Assembly (NCBI GenBank): GCA_038849025.1 | Contig: JAWCNE010000021.1 | Coordinates: 1-25,421 of the forward strand | Reading direction: 5' to 3' | Length of the DNA stretch: 25,421 bases | Origin: WUQU01 sp038849025 | GTDB lineage: Archaea > Thermoproteota > Bathyarchaeia > Bathyarchaeales > Bathycorpusculaceae | In this document: positions 7,316 to 16,131 of the stretch, piece after piece | Layout: every line of letters begins with the position of its first letter | How positions within the stretch are numbered: the first letter of the stretch is position 1 | Position numbers and translations under genes: made by a program | The notes under the pieces: model-generated | Seen by the model: the letters and a program-made list of their open reading frames with translations, nothing else | Databases searched by the model: none | Told to the model about the DNA's origin: nothing

Positions 7316-8264
7316 CTGCTGGAAGTTTTCGGTAATAAACGAGAAGTTTTTGGCATAGTTTGATGAAATTTGGATTGCAGAAAAGGGTTTTTGTCAAAAA
7401 ATCATGCTTGAATATTTCATGTTGCAATCTTACAGGCAAATCAGCTATGGGAAGGGCGAATTTACGACGGACTTTTGCAAGATCATATCCAACAGTTTTA
7501 ACGTCTTCCTCTTTAAGTTCAACTTTTCTCGCAATATAGTTTAGATGATTTATTTCCTTCCAATCAATTCCCATGATTTTTGTCGCTACTATGTCAAGGG
7601 CTAAAGGGCATTTGCTAGATAGTATCAAACATGTTTTCACAGGAGTTCCTCTTGTTGGGCCATTTTTCTCCATGGCTGTTAAAGCATCCATTATGGCAAC
7701 TTTTGGCTTGAGAAAGCTAAAAAGGTTGAATAAGACCTCACTTAGGTAGGGATGTAGAAAAATACGCTTTTTATCCGGAATGAGCCCAAAAAGGTTTTTC
7801 ATTGCGCCGCTGTAAATGGTGAACTCGTGAGTTTTCATTACTGGTGCGTTGATTAGAGCGTCAGCTTCAAGCAAAGTTTTTGGAAGAATTAATGTCTTGA
7901 CATGGGATTCTCGGAAACGCACCTCTACAAATTTGTCCTTTGAGAAGTTTAATGTTCTACCGCCTGCTTTTTTGACCGCTGCATCTATCCCTGTTTTCTT
8001 GAATGCCAAATTACATGAATAGTTATATCCATCCGATTCTCCCACGATGACTTCTTCAACTTTTTCACGCAGTAACCCGACTAAACTGTAAAGTAGAGAG
8101 GGGCTTGTTACTGCCCCCGGAACATATTGGGGCATGCAAATGTTCGGTTTTATTACAATAGTTCCTTTGCTCCTGAATCCCGTAAATTTAAGTGCTTCCC
8201 TTAGGGCTTCTGAAAGGCTTTCTTCCTCAGCTTTTAATAGTATAACCTCTTTATTCTCGTTCAT
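7308..8264 (-). CDS. DUF362 domain protein
   Basis: A 318-residue DUF362 protein. Family features: VIKPNICMPQ near the start, GESDGYNYS, the PVMKTHEF...GAMKNLFGL core and an LDIVATKIMG stretch. Biochemical function is not established; members are often next to iron-sulfur or radical SAM genes, and some carry ferredoxin domains, which this one lacks. ATG 8264 has AAAGGA seven bases upstream and lies 11 bases after the radical SAM stop; a longer frame from 8297 would overlap that gene. Close spacing suggests co-transcription with, and a role linked to, the zinc-ribbon radical SAM protein. The C-terminal 120 residues, rich in basic and aromatic residues, are less recognisable. Confidence 0.85.
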   Translation of the reverse strand: MNENKEVILLKAEEESLSEALREALKFTGFRSKGTIVIKPNICMPQYVPGAVTSPSLLYSLVGLLREKVEEVIVGESDGYNYSCNLAFKKTGIDAAVKKAGGRTLNFSKDKFVEVRFRESHVKTLILPKTLLEADALINAPVMKTHEFTIYSGAMKNLFGLIPDKKRIFLHPYLSEVLFNLFSFLKPKVAIMDALTAMEKNGPTRGTPVKTCLILSSKCPLALDIVATKIMGIDWKEINHLNYIARKVELKEEDVKTVGYDLAKVRRKFALPIADLPVRLQHEIFKHDFLTKTLFCNPNFIKLCQKLLVYYRKLPAAI

Positions 8265-8275
8265 TTGGGATTCCT

Positions 8276-9685
8276 TTAATCCTTTACAAGAATACATCCC
8301 GGATCAGGGGCTAATATGTCTCTGTGATAGGCGTACGCTCTGGCTCTGCATCCTCCACAAATGTATTTAAAGTTGCATTTTCCGCATGATCCCTTTAGGT
8401 TTTCTCTACTTCTTAAAGCGTTAAATATTTTTGAGTTTAGCCATACTTCTCCAAAATTTTCCTCTTTCAGATTGCCCACTTTTATTGGTAGAAAAACGCA
8501 TGGCTGAACGTTTCCTTCTGGCGATATGGAGCAGTAAAGTCTTCCAGCACCGCATCCGCCAATGAAGTCGGCAAGAGCTGTTGCGTTTGTGTTCACTTTT
8601 GTGGTTTGCATATGCGCCATGGGCATTAGGATCTCCCCTTTCTGAGTTTGTTGGTGAGCTACGGCTACTCTTGCCAACTGAGGGGCAGTAGCCAATATGA
8701 CGACCTTTGACCCCCTTAGAAGTTTGTCGAGCAGAAAAAGAAGTGTCTCCTCCCTTTCCTCCGGGGAAAGATCTTGCGAAACAAGGTCTGCTCCCCTTCC
8801 CACTGGAACGAAATTGAAAAGCGCAAACCTTTTTGCACCAAGTTTTTCAGTTAAATCTAAAATTTTGGGTATATCTTTAAAGTTTCTTTTTGTCGCCGTA
8901 ACAGCCACAGAGGTGCACAAGTTTTCTTCAACACAGTTTTTTAGGCCCGCCACTGCCATGTTAAACGCGCCTTTTAATCCCCTGAATTCATCGTGAGCTT
9001 CGGGACTGCTCCCATCTATGCTTATTTCAACATAATGTAGCCCAATCTCCCTCAATTTACTCGCTGTTTGCTTATTTATCAATGTTCCATTTGTTGCAAG
9101 GGAAACGTAAAGGCCGGAGTCAACCGCATGTTTCGCCACTTCGAAGAAGTCTTTTCTGGCTAGAGGCTCACCTCCTGAAAAGGCCAGTGCCACAACACCG
9201 AAGTCTGAAAGCTGATCCACAACATTCAAGGCTTCTTTTGTAGTTAACTCTTTGCGTGAATTTGCCCTCGCGTTGGAGTAGCAGTGTTTGCAGCTTAAGT
9301 TGCACTTTCTCGTAAAATCCCAAACTACAAGAAAAGGCGAATATACCGCCAACGGCGTTGTTAAGCCAAAATAGGTGAAGGTTTTAACTATACTTTGAAT
9401 CCCCCTTCTGGCATAACTATCCGCCAGAATCCTCTTAACTTTTCCTTCCTCAATTGAAAGGCTTCTTCTAAGAAATTCTATCCAGAACCCTATTATTCGC
9501 GAGTATACCCCACACTTTCTGCATTTATGTGTGTTTAAGCCAACGTAATCATTTAAGGCGGTTTCAAGTATCTGTCTTCCACAAACATCGCATTTCTTTA
9601 ATGATAAGGTAAGCATTCGTTTAACAGGAGGAGATGTTATAACAGCGTCCCAGAAGTTGCTGTATCTTATAGGGTTTAGTGCCAT
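8276..9685 (-). CDS. Radical SAM/SPASM protein with N-terminal zinc ribbon
   Basis: A 469-residue radical SAM enzyme. An N-terminal zinc-ribbon-like module has C32-x2-C35 and C55-x2-C58. The radical SAM core begins near 118 with C128-x3-C132-x2-C135 (KCNLSCKHC), followed by SGGEPL, the SAM-binding glycine motif. The C-terminus is SPASM-like: CGAGRLYC-x8-QPC, then CGKC-x4-ICGGCRARAYA and a last DPGC, enough cysteines for two auxiliary clusters. This tail resembles AhbC/AhbD/NirJ heme-pathway enzymes, but those lack the zinc ribbon as far as I know; peptide modification is the alternative. ATG 9685 sits about 25 bases after CATAATAAG, so it may be leaderless. DUF362 follows after 11 bases. Confidence 0.85.
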   Translation of the reverse strand: MALNPIRYSNFWDAVITSPPVKRMLTLSLKKCDVCGRQILETALNDYVGLNTHKCRKCGVYSRIIGFWIEFLRRSLSIEEGKVKRILADSYARRGIQSIVKTFTYFGLTTPLAVYSPFLVVWDFTRKCNLSCKHCYSNARANSRKELTTKEALNVVDQLSDFGVVALAFSGGEPLARKDFFEVAKHAVDSGLYVSLATNGTLINKQTASKLREIGLHYVEISIDGSSPEAHDEFRGLKGAFNMAVAGLKNCVEENLCTSVAVTATKRNFKDIPKILDLTEKLGAKRFALFNFVPVGRGADLVSQDLSPEEREETLLFLLDKLLRGSKVVILATAPQLARVAVAHQQTQKGEILMPMAHMQTTKVNTNATALADFIGGCGAGRLYCSISPEGNVQPCVFLPIKVGNLKEENFGEVWLNSKIFNALRSRENLKGSCGKCNFKYICGGCRARAYAYHRDILAPDPGCILVKD

Positions 9686-9767
9686 TGGATTTCCATCGTC
9701 CCTTATTATGAGTGGGGCTTCTTTATGTTAAATGTTTTTCTAGCAGAAACGTTTAGAAAGGTAATGG

Positions 9768-11366
9768 TTATTTTTCTATATCCCTTAAAAGAGAACTGGA
9801 GTAAACTATTTTTCCACCCACAATTGTCATTTCAACTCTAATGCTGTCTATCTCATTCGGCGGGATTTCTAATGGATTGTGGGAAAGAACCGTAAGGTCA
9901 GCCAATTTTCCCTTTTCAATTGAACCTTTCAAATTTTCTTCAAATGAAACGTATGCGGCGTTGATCGTGTACATGCGGAGAGCCTCGTCCACTGTAATTT
10001 GCTGCTCTGGGAAAAACTGTCTAGCAACTGCCGCTTTAATGTGCATAAGGGGGTTCAAAGGCTCCATAGGGCAGTCTGAACCACCAACAACTGTTATGCC
10101 TTCTCTGAACAAAGCTTTAAGTGGATAAAGCCAACGGGCTCTTTCAATCCCTAAACGGTCCATTGCCGACCACACTGAAAACTCTGATATAATTAAATAG
10201 GGCTGTACAGAAACTGCAACCTTAAGCTTTTTCATACGTCTAATAAGTTTTTCATTAAGGACAGCAGCTTGCTCTATTCGGTGACGACAATCTTTTCTCG
10301 GCATTTTGGCTAAAGCCTCATCAATAGCTTTTAAAGCCATGGCTACGGCGTGGTCACCCATGGCATGTATTACTAGCTGAAGATTGGACTCATGTACTTT
10401 GAAAACTAGCTCGTTCATCTTTTCTTGGGTGTATAGAATCTTCCCCTTGGACGTGGGACAGTCTTTGTATGGACTGGATAAGGCTGCAGTTCTTGCTGCT
10501 AAAGAACCATCTGCAAAAATTATGGCTCCTCCAACCTTAAACATTTCCCAAGCTGATTCTTTTTCCAAGCATAAACTCCCTATAGCTTCCAGCAAGTTTG
10601 CTGGGATAATTAGGTAAATTCTAAGCGGCAAATCATTTCTTACGCAAATATTTTTAATGATTTGAATTTCATATGGGGACAAGACTATCCAGTGTATGCT
10701 TGTGATGCCAGCTTCCAAGATTTTTTGGAATGCTAGCTTAACATTATCGATGTTTTCTTCTACGCTTGGCTCAGGAATTATTTTCCAAAGAAGGTCTGTG
10801 GCGCTTTCACGTAAAATGCCTGTAGGCTCGCCGGTTTGAGGGTCTTTCTCAATTTCACCGTTTGGCGGGGAACTTGTCTCTTTAGTTATGCCCGCTAATT
10901 CTAAGGCTTTACTGTTTACTGCACATACTCGGCCTTGCTGGCGGTATAGTACAACCGGATTATCCATTGCAGCCTTGTCTAGGTCTTTAGCATTCAAGCA
11001 TCTTTTTTCTTTAAAGTTGTTTTCATTCCAGCCATATCCTATAATCCATTTTCCTTTTGGCACATTTTTTGAGTAAACTCTAATTTTTTCTTTTACTTCT
11101 TCGATGGATTTGGCGTCGCTTAATTCAACCCAACTCAAAGTTCTTCCAAAATCTGCAACATGGATGTGTGCGTCTATTAAGCCTGGAATAACCGTCTTCC
11201 CTTTTAGATCAATTATTTTTGTGCTTCCTCCCACGTATCCAACAACTTCATTCCATTCACCGACCCCTATGATTTTACCATTTTTTATTGCCACTGCTTC
11301 CGCGTTGGGCTTAGAAGGATTCATTGTTATGATTTGTCCGTTGGCTAATACTAGATCCGCTTCCAT
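9768..11366 (-). CDS. Amidohydrolase family 3 metal-dependent hydrolase (YtcJ-like)
   Basis: A 532-residue cytoplasmic amidohydrolase, the normal size for the YtcJ/NfdA group. The N-terminal beta-sandwich strand ends in PGLIDAHIH, with metal ligands H67 and H69. Later landmarks are an FADGSLAARTAAL segment, HAMGDHA, CRHRIEQA and GGSDCPMEP, giving the remaining histidines and the catalytic aspartate. The closing GSIEKGKLADLTVL is the typical amidohydrolase composite-domain return. Substrate unknown: N-formyl or N-acyl amides, or exoenzyme-type imides are possible. ATG 11366 is preceded by GGGAT and, further up, by TATAAT-like sequence. The radical SAM gene follows after 82 bases, so a shared transcript is possible but not evident. 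Confidence 0.9.
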   Translation of the reverse strand: MEADLVLANGQIITMNPSKPNAEAVAIKNGKIIGVGEWNEVVGYVGGSTKIIDLKGKTVIPGLIDAHIHVADFGRTLSWVELSDAKSIEEVKEKIRVYSKNVPKGKWIIGYGWNENNFKEKRCLNAKDLDKAAMDNPVVLYRQQGRVCAVNSKALELAGITKETSSPPNGEIEKDPQTGEPTGILRESATDLLWKIIPEPSVEENIDNVKLAFQKILEAGITSIHWIVLSPYEIQIIKNICVRNDLPLRIYLIIPANLLEAIGSLCLEKESAWEMFKVGGAIIFADGSLAARTAALSSPYKDCPTSKGKILYTQEKMNELVFKVHESNLQLVIHAMGDHAVAMALKAIDEALAKMPRKDCRHRIEQAAVLNEKLIRRMKKLKVAVSVQPYLIISEFSVWSAMDRLGIERARWLYPLKALFREGITVVGGSDCPMEPLNPLMHIKAAVARQFFPEQQITVDEALRMYTINAAYVSFEENLKGSIEKGKLADLTVLSHNPLEIPPNEIDSIRVEMTIVGGKIVYSSSLLRDIEK

Positions 11367-11516
11367 GTAAATCCCGATTAAGAAACATTAACAATTAACA
11401 CAATTATAGCTTTAAAAGTGTGTGAGTAGGTAATGTATGCTTACCATGGCCGTTAATTGATTTGTTGAAAGAATAAACAGATATATCTTGGCTCAGTCCA
11501 TGTTTCAGCAGAGAGA

Positions 11517-12608
11517 GTGCCGCGGTTGCAGAAAAGGAGGTTTGGCAGAACCGAACTTCAAGTTTCAATAATTGGTTTTGGCGGCACCTGGATTTCGGAA
11601 ATAGGCTTGGAAGAGGCAAAAAAGGTTGTTCAAAGAGCTTTCGAGCTTGGCATTAACTACTTTGACACTGCAAAACTAGACGGAGATAGTGAGGAAAAAA
11701 TTGGAGAAGCTCTTAAAGGTTTTAGAGATAAATGCGTAATCGCTACGAAAACTGGTTCAAGAACCAAGGGCGAAGCTTACTCAGACATTAAAAGCAGCTT
11801 ACAAAGGTTGAAAACCGATAGACTTGATATAATCCAACTTCACGGAGTGGACGACTATAAAACCCTGAAAAAGGCCATGGATCCAGAGGGTTCCCTTGAA
11901 GCTTGTAAAAAAGCGCGTTCAGAGGGACTTGTAAACTATATTGGTATTACGGGCCACAAGCCTTTAGTGCTTGCTGAAGCCGTTAAAACAAACGAGTTTG
12001 ACACCGTTCTTGTTCCCATTAACGTTGTAACAAGACAGGCTTTAGAGGAGCTGGTTCCCCTTGCAAAAAGCTTAGATGTGGGTGTTGCAGCCATGAAGCC
12101 CCTTTCAGCTAAAACCTCCAATTTAATAACTTGCTTGTATAATCCATCGCTGTCTCTGCTTTCCGACGAACCTGACCTTAAACGTTTTCTTGGATCCCAC
12201 ATAGTTTCAAGAGTTCGAACAGCGCTCAAGTTTGTGTTGGCTCAAGACATATCTGCTGCAGTAGTTGGATTGAGATCTATTGAAGAAGTTGAAGTTGCCG
12301 CCAGTGTTGGAAACCAGTATGGAGGATTAACAAGAGTTGAAGAAGACCTTTTCAGAGCTGAACTTGAAGGTTGCTGCAGGGACTGTGGACTTTGCCTCCC
12401 ATGCCCTCAAAACTTAAACATACCTGCTATTCTTCGTTTTCACACGTTTTTCGATGTTTACAACCTTAAGAACTGGGCAAGAAAACTTTATGGCGGGCTA
12501 CAAGTTGGAGCAGATAAATGCACAAAATGCGGGGAGTGCGAGCCAAGATGTCCCTATAACTTGCCAATTATGAAGATGCTTGCAAAAGCTTGTGCAGATT
12601 TGAGTTAG
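11517..12608 (+). CDS. Aldo/keto reductase fused to a 2x[4Fe-4S] ferredoxin domain
   Basis: A 363-residue fusion. Residues 1-275 form the AKR barrel; the C-terminus holds C-x2-C-x2-C-x2-CP and C-x2-C-x2-C-x3-CP motifs for two [4Fe-4S] clusters. Known relatives are assumed to pass electrons between ferredoxin and a carbonyl substrate. Of the AKR tetrad, D50, K78 (ATKTG) and H109 (IQLHG) are present, but the tyrosine five residues after D50 is replaced by D55 (DTAKLDGDSE where DTAxxYGxSE is expected). Activity may therefore be altered or lost. GTG 11517 is the only start fitting the N-terminus; GATATATC about 33 bases upstream may be the TATA box. The stop overlaps the convergent cbiB stop by four bases. 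Confidence 0.9.
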   Translation: MPRLQKRRFGRTELQVSIIGFGGTWISEIGLEEAKKVVQRAFELGINYFDTAKLDGDSEEKIGEALKGFRDKCVIATKTGSRTKGEAYSDIKSSLQRLKTDRLDIIQLHGVDDYKTLKKAMDPEGSLEACKKARSEGLVNYIGITGHKPLVLAEAVKTNEFDTVLVPINVVTRQALEELVPLAKSLDVGVAAMKPLSAKTSNLITCLYNPSLSLLSDEPDLKRFLGSHIVSRVRTALKFVLAQDISAAVVGLRSIEEVEVAASVGNQYGGLTRVEEDLFRAELEGCCRDCGLCLPCPQNLNIPAILRFHTFFDVYNLKNWARKLYGGLQVGADKCTKCGECEPRCPYNLPIMKMLAKACADLS

Positions 12609-13612
12609 AATGGAGTAACGTTAAATATAAATCCGAAAACAAAATTGCTTAAGAGCATCAATGGGAAACATATCAAAACCAAGAAGAGAACCATCACGGT
12701 GTTCCTTATTTTTAAGGCTTTAAGGATGTGCTCATAGGATAATTCATTTTTCTTATCGCCGATTACGTAATATCCCGGTTTCTCTAATTGCACGTTTAAT
12801 GCTCCAGCCATGGCTGCCATAAGCCAACCATGATTTATGCTTGGAACTTTAGCTTGATCGCGGCAGGCTATTATCCAAGCGTTTTTATGGTCTTCCCCCA
12901 AAATGGCGGCCGCCACTACTATTAGGAGGGTTGTTAATCTGGCCGGGATGTAGTTAGCCAAGGTGTCTAATTTTGCTGAAAACCAGCCTATATTTATGTG
13001 AATAGGGTCTTTGAAACCTACCATCCCGTCAAGTGTGTTTATCGCTCGGAATGCGATGACCCCGGGTACTCCAAAGAGGGCGTAGTATAAAAGGGGCGAC
13101 AATTTAAAATCCGTTAGGTTCTCAGCCATTGATTCAACAACTGAAGATGCTATCTGTGAACCAGTTAAGCTTGTGGGATCTCTTCTGGAAAAGTGTGCAT
13201 ATTTTCTCGCTTCTTTCAAATCATTAGCTTTTATGGCTTCTGACGCAGCGATAGCCCACTCGGTTTCAAGCTTTACACATATGGCTGATTTAAGAAGGAG
13301 AGCGGCTACTATTATGTAAACGATGATTCCAAAATATGTTTTGATGAGTTCCAGCAAAAAATAAGTAGGCAAAGTGAAGGTTGTTATTACAATTAATGCC
13401 AAAATTACGCCATCCAACTTTTCTATTTTTGGGTTAGGGTTTCTCAGACGGATTTCAAGGGATCTGGTTAATTTACCCATCCAAACTGTGGGATGAAGTT
13501 TGTAACGTATTTTCCAAGGCATATTAGGGGAGGGGTCGCCAAAAACCAAATCTATAACCAAGGCCAGCAATAGAACACATAAGGCAATCAACACATCCCC
13601 TGTGTTTATCAC
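12605..13612 (-). CDS. cbiB: Adenosylcobinamide-phosphate synthase
   Basis: Membrane enzyme of 335 residues that couples adenosylcobyric acid to (R)-1-amino-2-propanol phosphate, the CobD product, giving adenosylcobinamide phosphate for CobY. Landmarks: DLVFGDP (21-27), HPTVWMG (40-46), the RRDPTSLTGSQIASSVVESMAEN block (143-165) and INTLDGMVGFKD (191-202), all characteristic of CbiB/CobD. Hydrophobic helices at about 7-23, 68-86, 94-112, 175-190, 225-240 and 305-330. The start is GTG 13612 with GGGTGA eight to ten bases upstream. It lies 109 bases behind a radical SAM gene on the same strand, about 9 kb from the other cobalamin genes. No cobalamin riboswitch is seen ahead of it. Confidence 0.95.
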   Translation of the reverse strand: MINTGDVLIALCVLLLALVIDLVFGDPSPNMPWKIRYKLHPTVWMGKLTRSLEIRLRNPNPKIEKLDGVILALIVITTFTLPTYFLLELIKTYFGIIVYIIVAALLLKSAICVKLETEWAIAASEAIKANDLKEARKYAHFSRRDPTSLTGSQIASSVVESMAENLTDFKLSPLLYYALFGVPGVIAFRAINTLDGMVGFKDPIHINIGWFSAKLDTLANYIPARLTTLLIVVAAAILGEDHKNAWIIACRDQAKVPSINHGWLMAAMAGALNVQLEKPGYYVIGDKKNELSYEHILKALKIRNTVMVLFLVLICFPLMLLSNFVFGFIFNVTPF

Positions 13613-13659
13613 TTAATTTTCACCCGTATTAGTTGCGCCTCACTTTCAACACACTACTA

Positions 13660-13675
13660 AATGGAGATTTCCATT
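13660..13675. repeat. Short palindrome upstream of cbiB
   Basis: AATGGA and TCCATT form a perfect six-pair inverted repeat with a four-base loop, in the 109 bases between the radical SAM stop and the cbiB start. It could be an operator or a small hairpin; a chance match is also likely at this length. Confidence 0.25.
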
Positions 13676-13721
13676 ACCCCATTAACTGTGTTCCGTTTCA
13701 AGCTGCGAAATCTTAAAGTTT

Positions 13722-14831
13722 CTACTTTCCCCTTCTAAGATAGGCTATGTTCGTGGCGTCGGTGCATGTGTGAAGCTTGTTTTTTGGTAGGTAGGCGCAT
13801 GCTGGATCAGATTCAAAGTAATCTCCAGTGTGTGCATAGGCTCTAGTTCTGCATCCACCACAGATATATCTGTATTCGCAGATTCCGCATTTCCCTTTTA
13901 AGTTGTCAGGGTTTCTCAGTCTTGTATAAAAGTCTGACTGATTAATCTCTTTCCATAATTCCTTTAGGGGTTTTTCCCTAATGTTTCCAACTATTAAGCC
14001 TTCTGAGTAAAAGCAAGGTCTTACGTCCCCATTTTCTAGGACGCTTAGATACCCACCGAAGAGGAAATATATGCATCTGCTTGTCGATTTATTGTCAAAC
14101 CATTCTTGAAATCTAGAGGGGTTTCTCTCTTTATATATGCGGGCGAAGAAGGGGCAGTGAATATGGAAGTCAAATTCTTTCTTGTAGGTTTTATGCATTA
14201 AATCGTATAAGTGGTTTAGGAACCATTCATACTGTTCTGGACTAGGCTCAAGCTGTATTTTACCTCTGGCTCTTCCACACGGAAGCAAATGGTTGAACCA
14301 TACGAATCTTGCACCGTATTCTTCAGCTAGGGAAACTATGTGGTCGGCTTCTTTGTAGTTGATGGAGGTGATTGCCATTGATAAACCGTTTAATATTCCA
14401 GCATCGGAAAGTTTCTTTATGGCGGATAAGGCTGCCTTGTATGAGCCTTTTCCTCTCAAGGCATCGTTGGCACTCTCTGAGCCATCAATGCTTATTGAGG
14501 TCAAAACCTCATTCTTTACAAGGTTGTCGTAAATTTCCCCATCCACAAACCATCCGTTGGTTAGCAAGCATATTTTAAGTCCAAGGCTTCTCGCGTAACT
14601 TATGGTTTCAAAAACATCCTTTCTTGCTAGAGGCTCTCCGCCTTTCAACCCAAACCATTCCGAGCCAAAATCGTATATTTGATCCACTAACATAAGCGTC
14701 TCTTTAGTGGTTAACTCGTCTGAAGCTGGTTGCATCTTAGCCTCAACATTGCAGTAAACACAATTGAGGTTGCAAGCTCTAGTTGCTCTCCAAGAAGTTA
14801 TAAGTAAGGGTCCTCTATTCTTGGCGGGCAT
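13722..14831 (-). CDS. Radical SAM/SPASM protein, AhbC/AhbD/NirJ-like
   Basis: A 369-residue radical SAM enzyme. The [4Fe-4S]-SAM motif is C20-x3-C24-x2-C27 (ACNLNCVYC), followed by LKGGEPLARKD. The SPASM-like tail has RPCF, then CGIC-x4-ICGGCRTRAYA and DPACAY, arranged as in AhbC and AhbD, which modify siroheme-derived tetrapyrroles in archaeal heme synthesis, and NirJ. The substrate is not provable from sequence; PqqE-type peptide maturation is an alternative. I chose ATG 14831 because GGTGAT lies just before it, a near-perfect Shine-Dalgarno; the GTG at 14840 is inside that site. cbiB lies 109 bases downstream on the same strand, a tetrapyrrole context that supports the resemblance without proving it. 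Confidence 0.85.
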   Translation of the reverse strand: MPAKNRGPLLITSWRATRACNLNCVYCNVEAKMQPASDELTTKETLMLVDQIYDFGSEWFGLKGGEPLARKDVFETISYARSLGLKICLLTNGWFVDGEIYDNLVKNEVLTSISIDGSESANDALRGKGSYKAALSAIKKLSDAGILNGLSMAITSINYKEADHIVSLAEEYGARFVWFNHLLPCGRARGKIQLEPSPEQYEWFLNHLYDLMHKTYKKEFDFHIHCPFFARIYKERNPSRFQEWFDNKSTSRCIYFLFGGYLSVLENGDVRPCFYSEGLIVGNIREKPLKELWKEINQSDFYTRLRNPDNLKGKCGICEYRYICGGCRTRAYAHTGDYFESDPACAYLPKNKLHTCTDATNIAYLRRGK

Positions 14832-15019
14832 AATTATCACCAGACATTCGAATTTTGTTTTAATAAGGGTTTCTATTATTATAGCTTATGACATTACTGG
14901 TTTAAAGCCTTTCCAAGGATATGATATGATTATGCGGTGTGACAAAAAGGAAAACGCTGATAAAATTACAGATGTTAATAAAAATATGAGATAGTTGCAC
15001 TTGATATTGTGTTAAAAAC

Positions 15020-15817
15020 TTAGCTATTTAAATTACGGCGTCTACGCATACTTTTTTTCCTCTTTTTATACGCATAAAAACCGATAAGCAAGGCAACAAT
15101 GGATAGGGCGCCCAAAGTTAATGGCGTCTGCCACGCTGGCTGTACTTCCGTTGTTTGATTCGAAGGTTCTTCCTTTGCTTTTACATTAAAATCTTTAATT
15201 TTCCAGAGTACGGCAGTTTTTTCGTTTGGAGCGCTGCGCGAAACCTGTTCCACATACCATTCAAGCATTACGCCGGTAGTTTTATCAAAATACATATCAT
15301 AATAAATGTAACGGTAGTCGGTTAAGCCAGTCTTGTTTATTGAAGTGTGAAGCACCTCTCTTTCTCCAAAAGAGTATGTGCGTACGAGCTCCTCATCTAT
15401 TACAAAGGAATTGCTAGTGTTTAACCCCATGGGATATACAAGACTGTTCTTTGTAAGGTTAGGTGCAATTATTAAGCCAAATCCATCCCCATCTCCACTT
15501 AGCAAGTTTACAAAAACTTGTGTGCTAACCTCTGTATCGTTTATAAACTGTTTCGTGATGTTCATTATAACCATTGCGCCTGCGGCTTGATGCACGGTTA
15601 TTTTAATAAGCCTTGTCTCGTTTAATGCGAGTACATCGGCAGGGATTGAAGCTGTAGGATCGGTTGAGCTCCAAAAAGCATAAAAATTATATGTAAAAGT
15701 ATCTCCAGGTGAAACTCCTATCGAAGTTTGAGCCGTCACTAAGTTAATCACGATTAGAAACGGTAAGAGAAGAGGTATGGTTTTTCTTATGATCCTTAAG
15801 TTCATGCTCTTGACCAC
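15020..15817 (-). CDS. Secreted protein with C-terminal membrane anchor, unknown family
   Basis: I do not recognise the family. The 265-residue product has a basic N-terminus and a hydrophobic signal segment ending near VTAQ (about 15-30), an ectodomain of about 190 residues with many N-x-S/T sites, one membrane helix (about 235-252, TLGALSIVALLIGFYAY) and a basic KKRKKSMRRRR tail. That is a type I surface protein with its bulk outside. The ectodomain is rich in beta-forming segments and has a single aromatic DYRYIYYDMYFD patch. GTG 15817 lies about 27 bases after CATAAAAA, which fits a leaderless message; ATG 15805 is the alternative start and gives the same signal peptide. It is transcribed away from the NosD-like gene. 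Confidence 0.75.
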   Translation of the reverse strand: MVKSMNLRIIRKTIPLLLPFLIVINLVTAQTSIGVSPGDTFTYNFYAFWSSTDPTASIPADVLALNETRLIKITVHQAAGAMVIMNITKQFINDTEVSTQVFVNLLSGDGDGFGLIIAPNLTKNSLVYPMGLNTSNSFVIDEELVRTYSFGEREVLHTSINKTGLTDYRYIYYDMYFDKTTGVMLEWYVEQVSRSAPNEKTAVLWKIKDFNVKAKEEPSNQTTEVQPAWQTPLTLGALSIVALLIGFYAYKKRKKSMRRRRNLNS

Positions 15818-16131
15818 GTAGGGTATTACGTGATCCTAGTTTTTATGCTTTTGCAAAGCAAAATCTATCTTCGGAGTTTTTCATACAATTTCTGTGCAGG
15901 TTTATAGTCGAAGAGTGAACTCTTTATTAAAGGTGCGTTCTGCTTCTATGGTTTGGCTTGAGATGCGTACTTAGTGGTGTTTTCCTTTAGAGGCCGCGCC
16001 GTAATCTGCGTATAAAAGGCGTTATAAAGGCTTATTGAGATGACGATCTATTTTGAAAACCTTTATTACAAACAAAGCGCCTTCACAAAGATGGAATGGC
16101 AGGGTTTCGGTATTAAAGCTGTGTGTGTGAA
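15818..16131. other. 314-base divergent intergenic region with tandem TATA-like boxes
   Basis: Separates the secreted protein (minus) from the NosD-like gene (plus). CATAAAAA (15840-15847 read on minus) is a likely TATA box for the minus gene. On plus, TATAAAAGGC (16011-16020) and TATAAAGGC (16023-16031) are near-identical tandem copies. The first lies about 26 bases before an ATG at 16040 that opens a 51-codon frame ending at 16195, out of frame with the NosD gene. A second AT-rich box, CTTTATTACA, is near 16061. A small inverted repeat, AAGAG/CTCTT, is at 15911-15924. No RNA gene is evident. Confidence 0.5.

Noticed and set aside
13613..13721. Possible cobalamin riboswitch ahead of cbiB
   Set aside because: Only 109 bases, no B12-box-like sequence and only one short palindrome; too small for a known cobalamin riboswitch with its expression platform.
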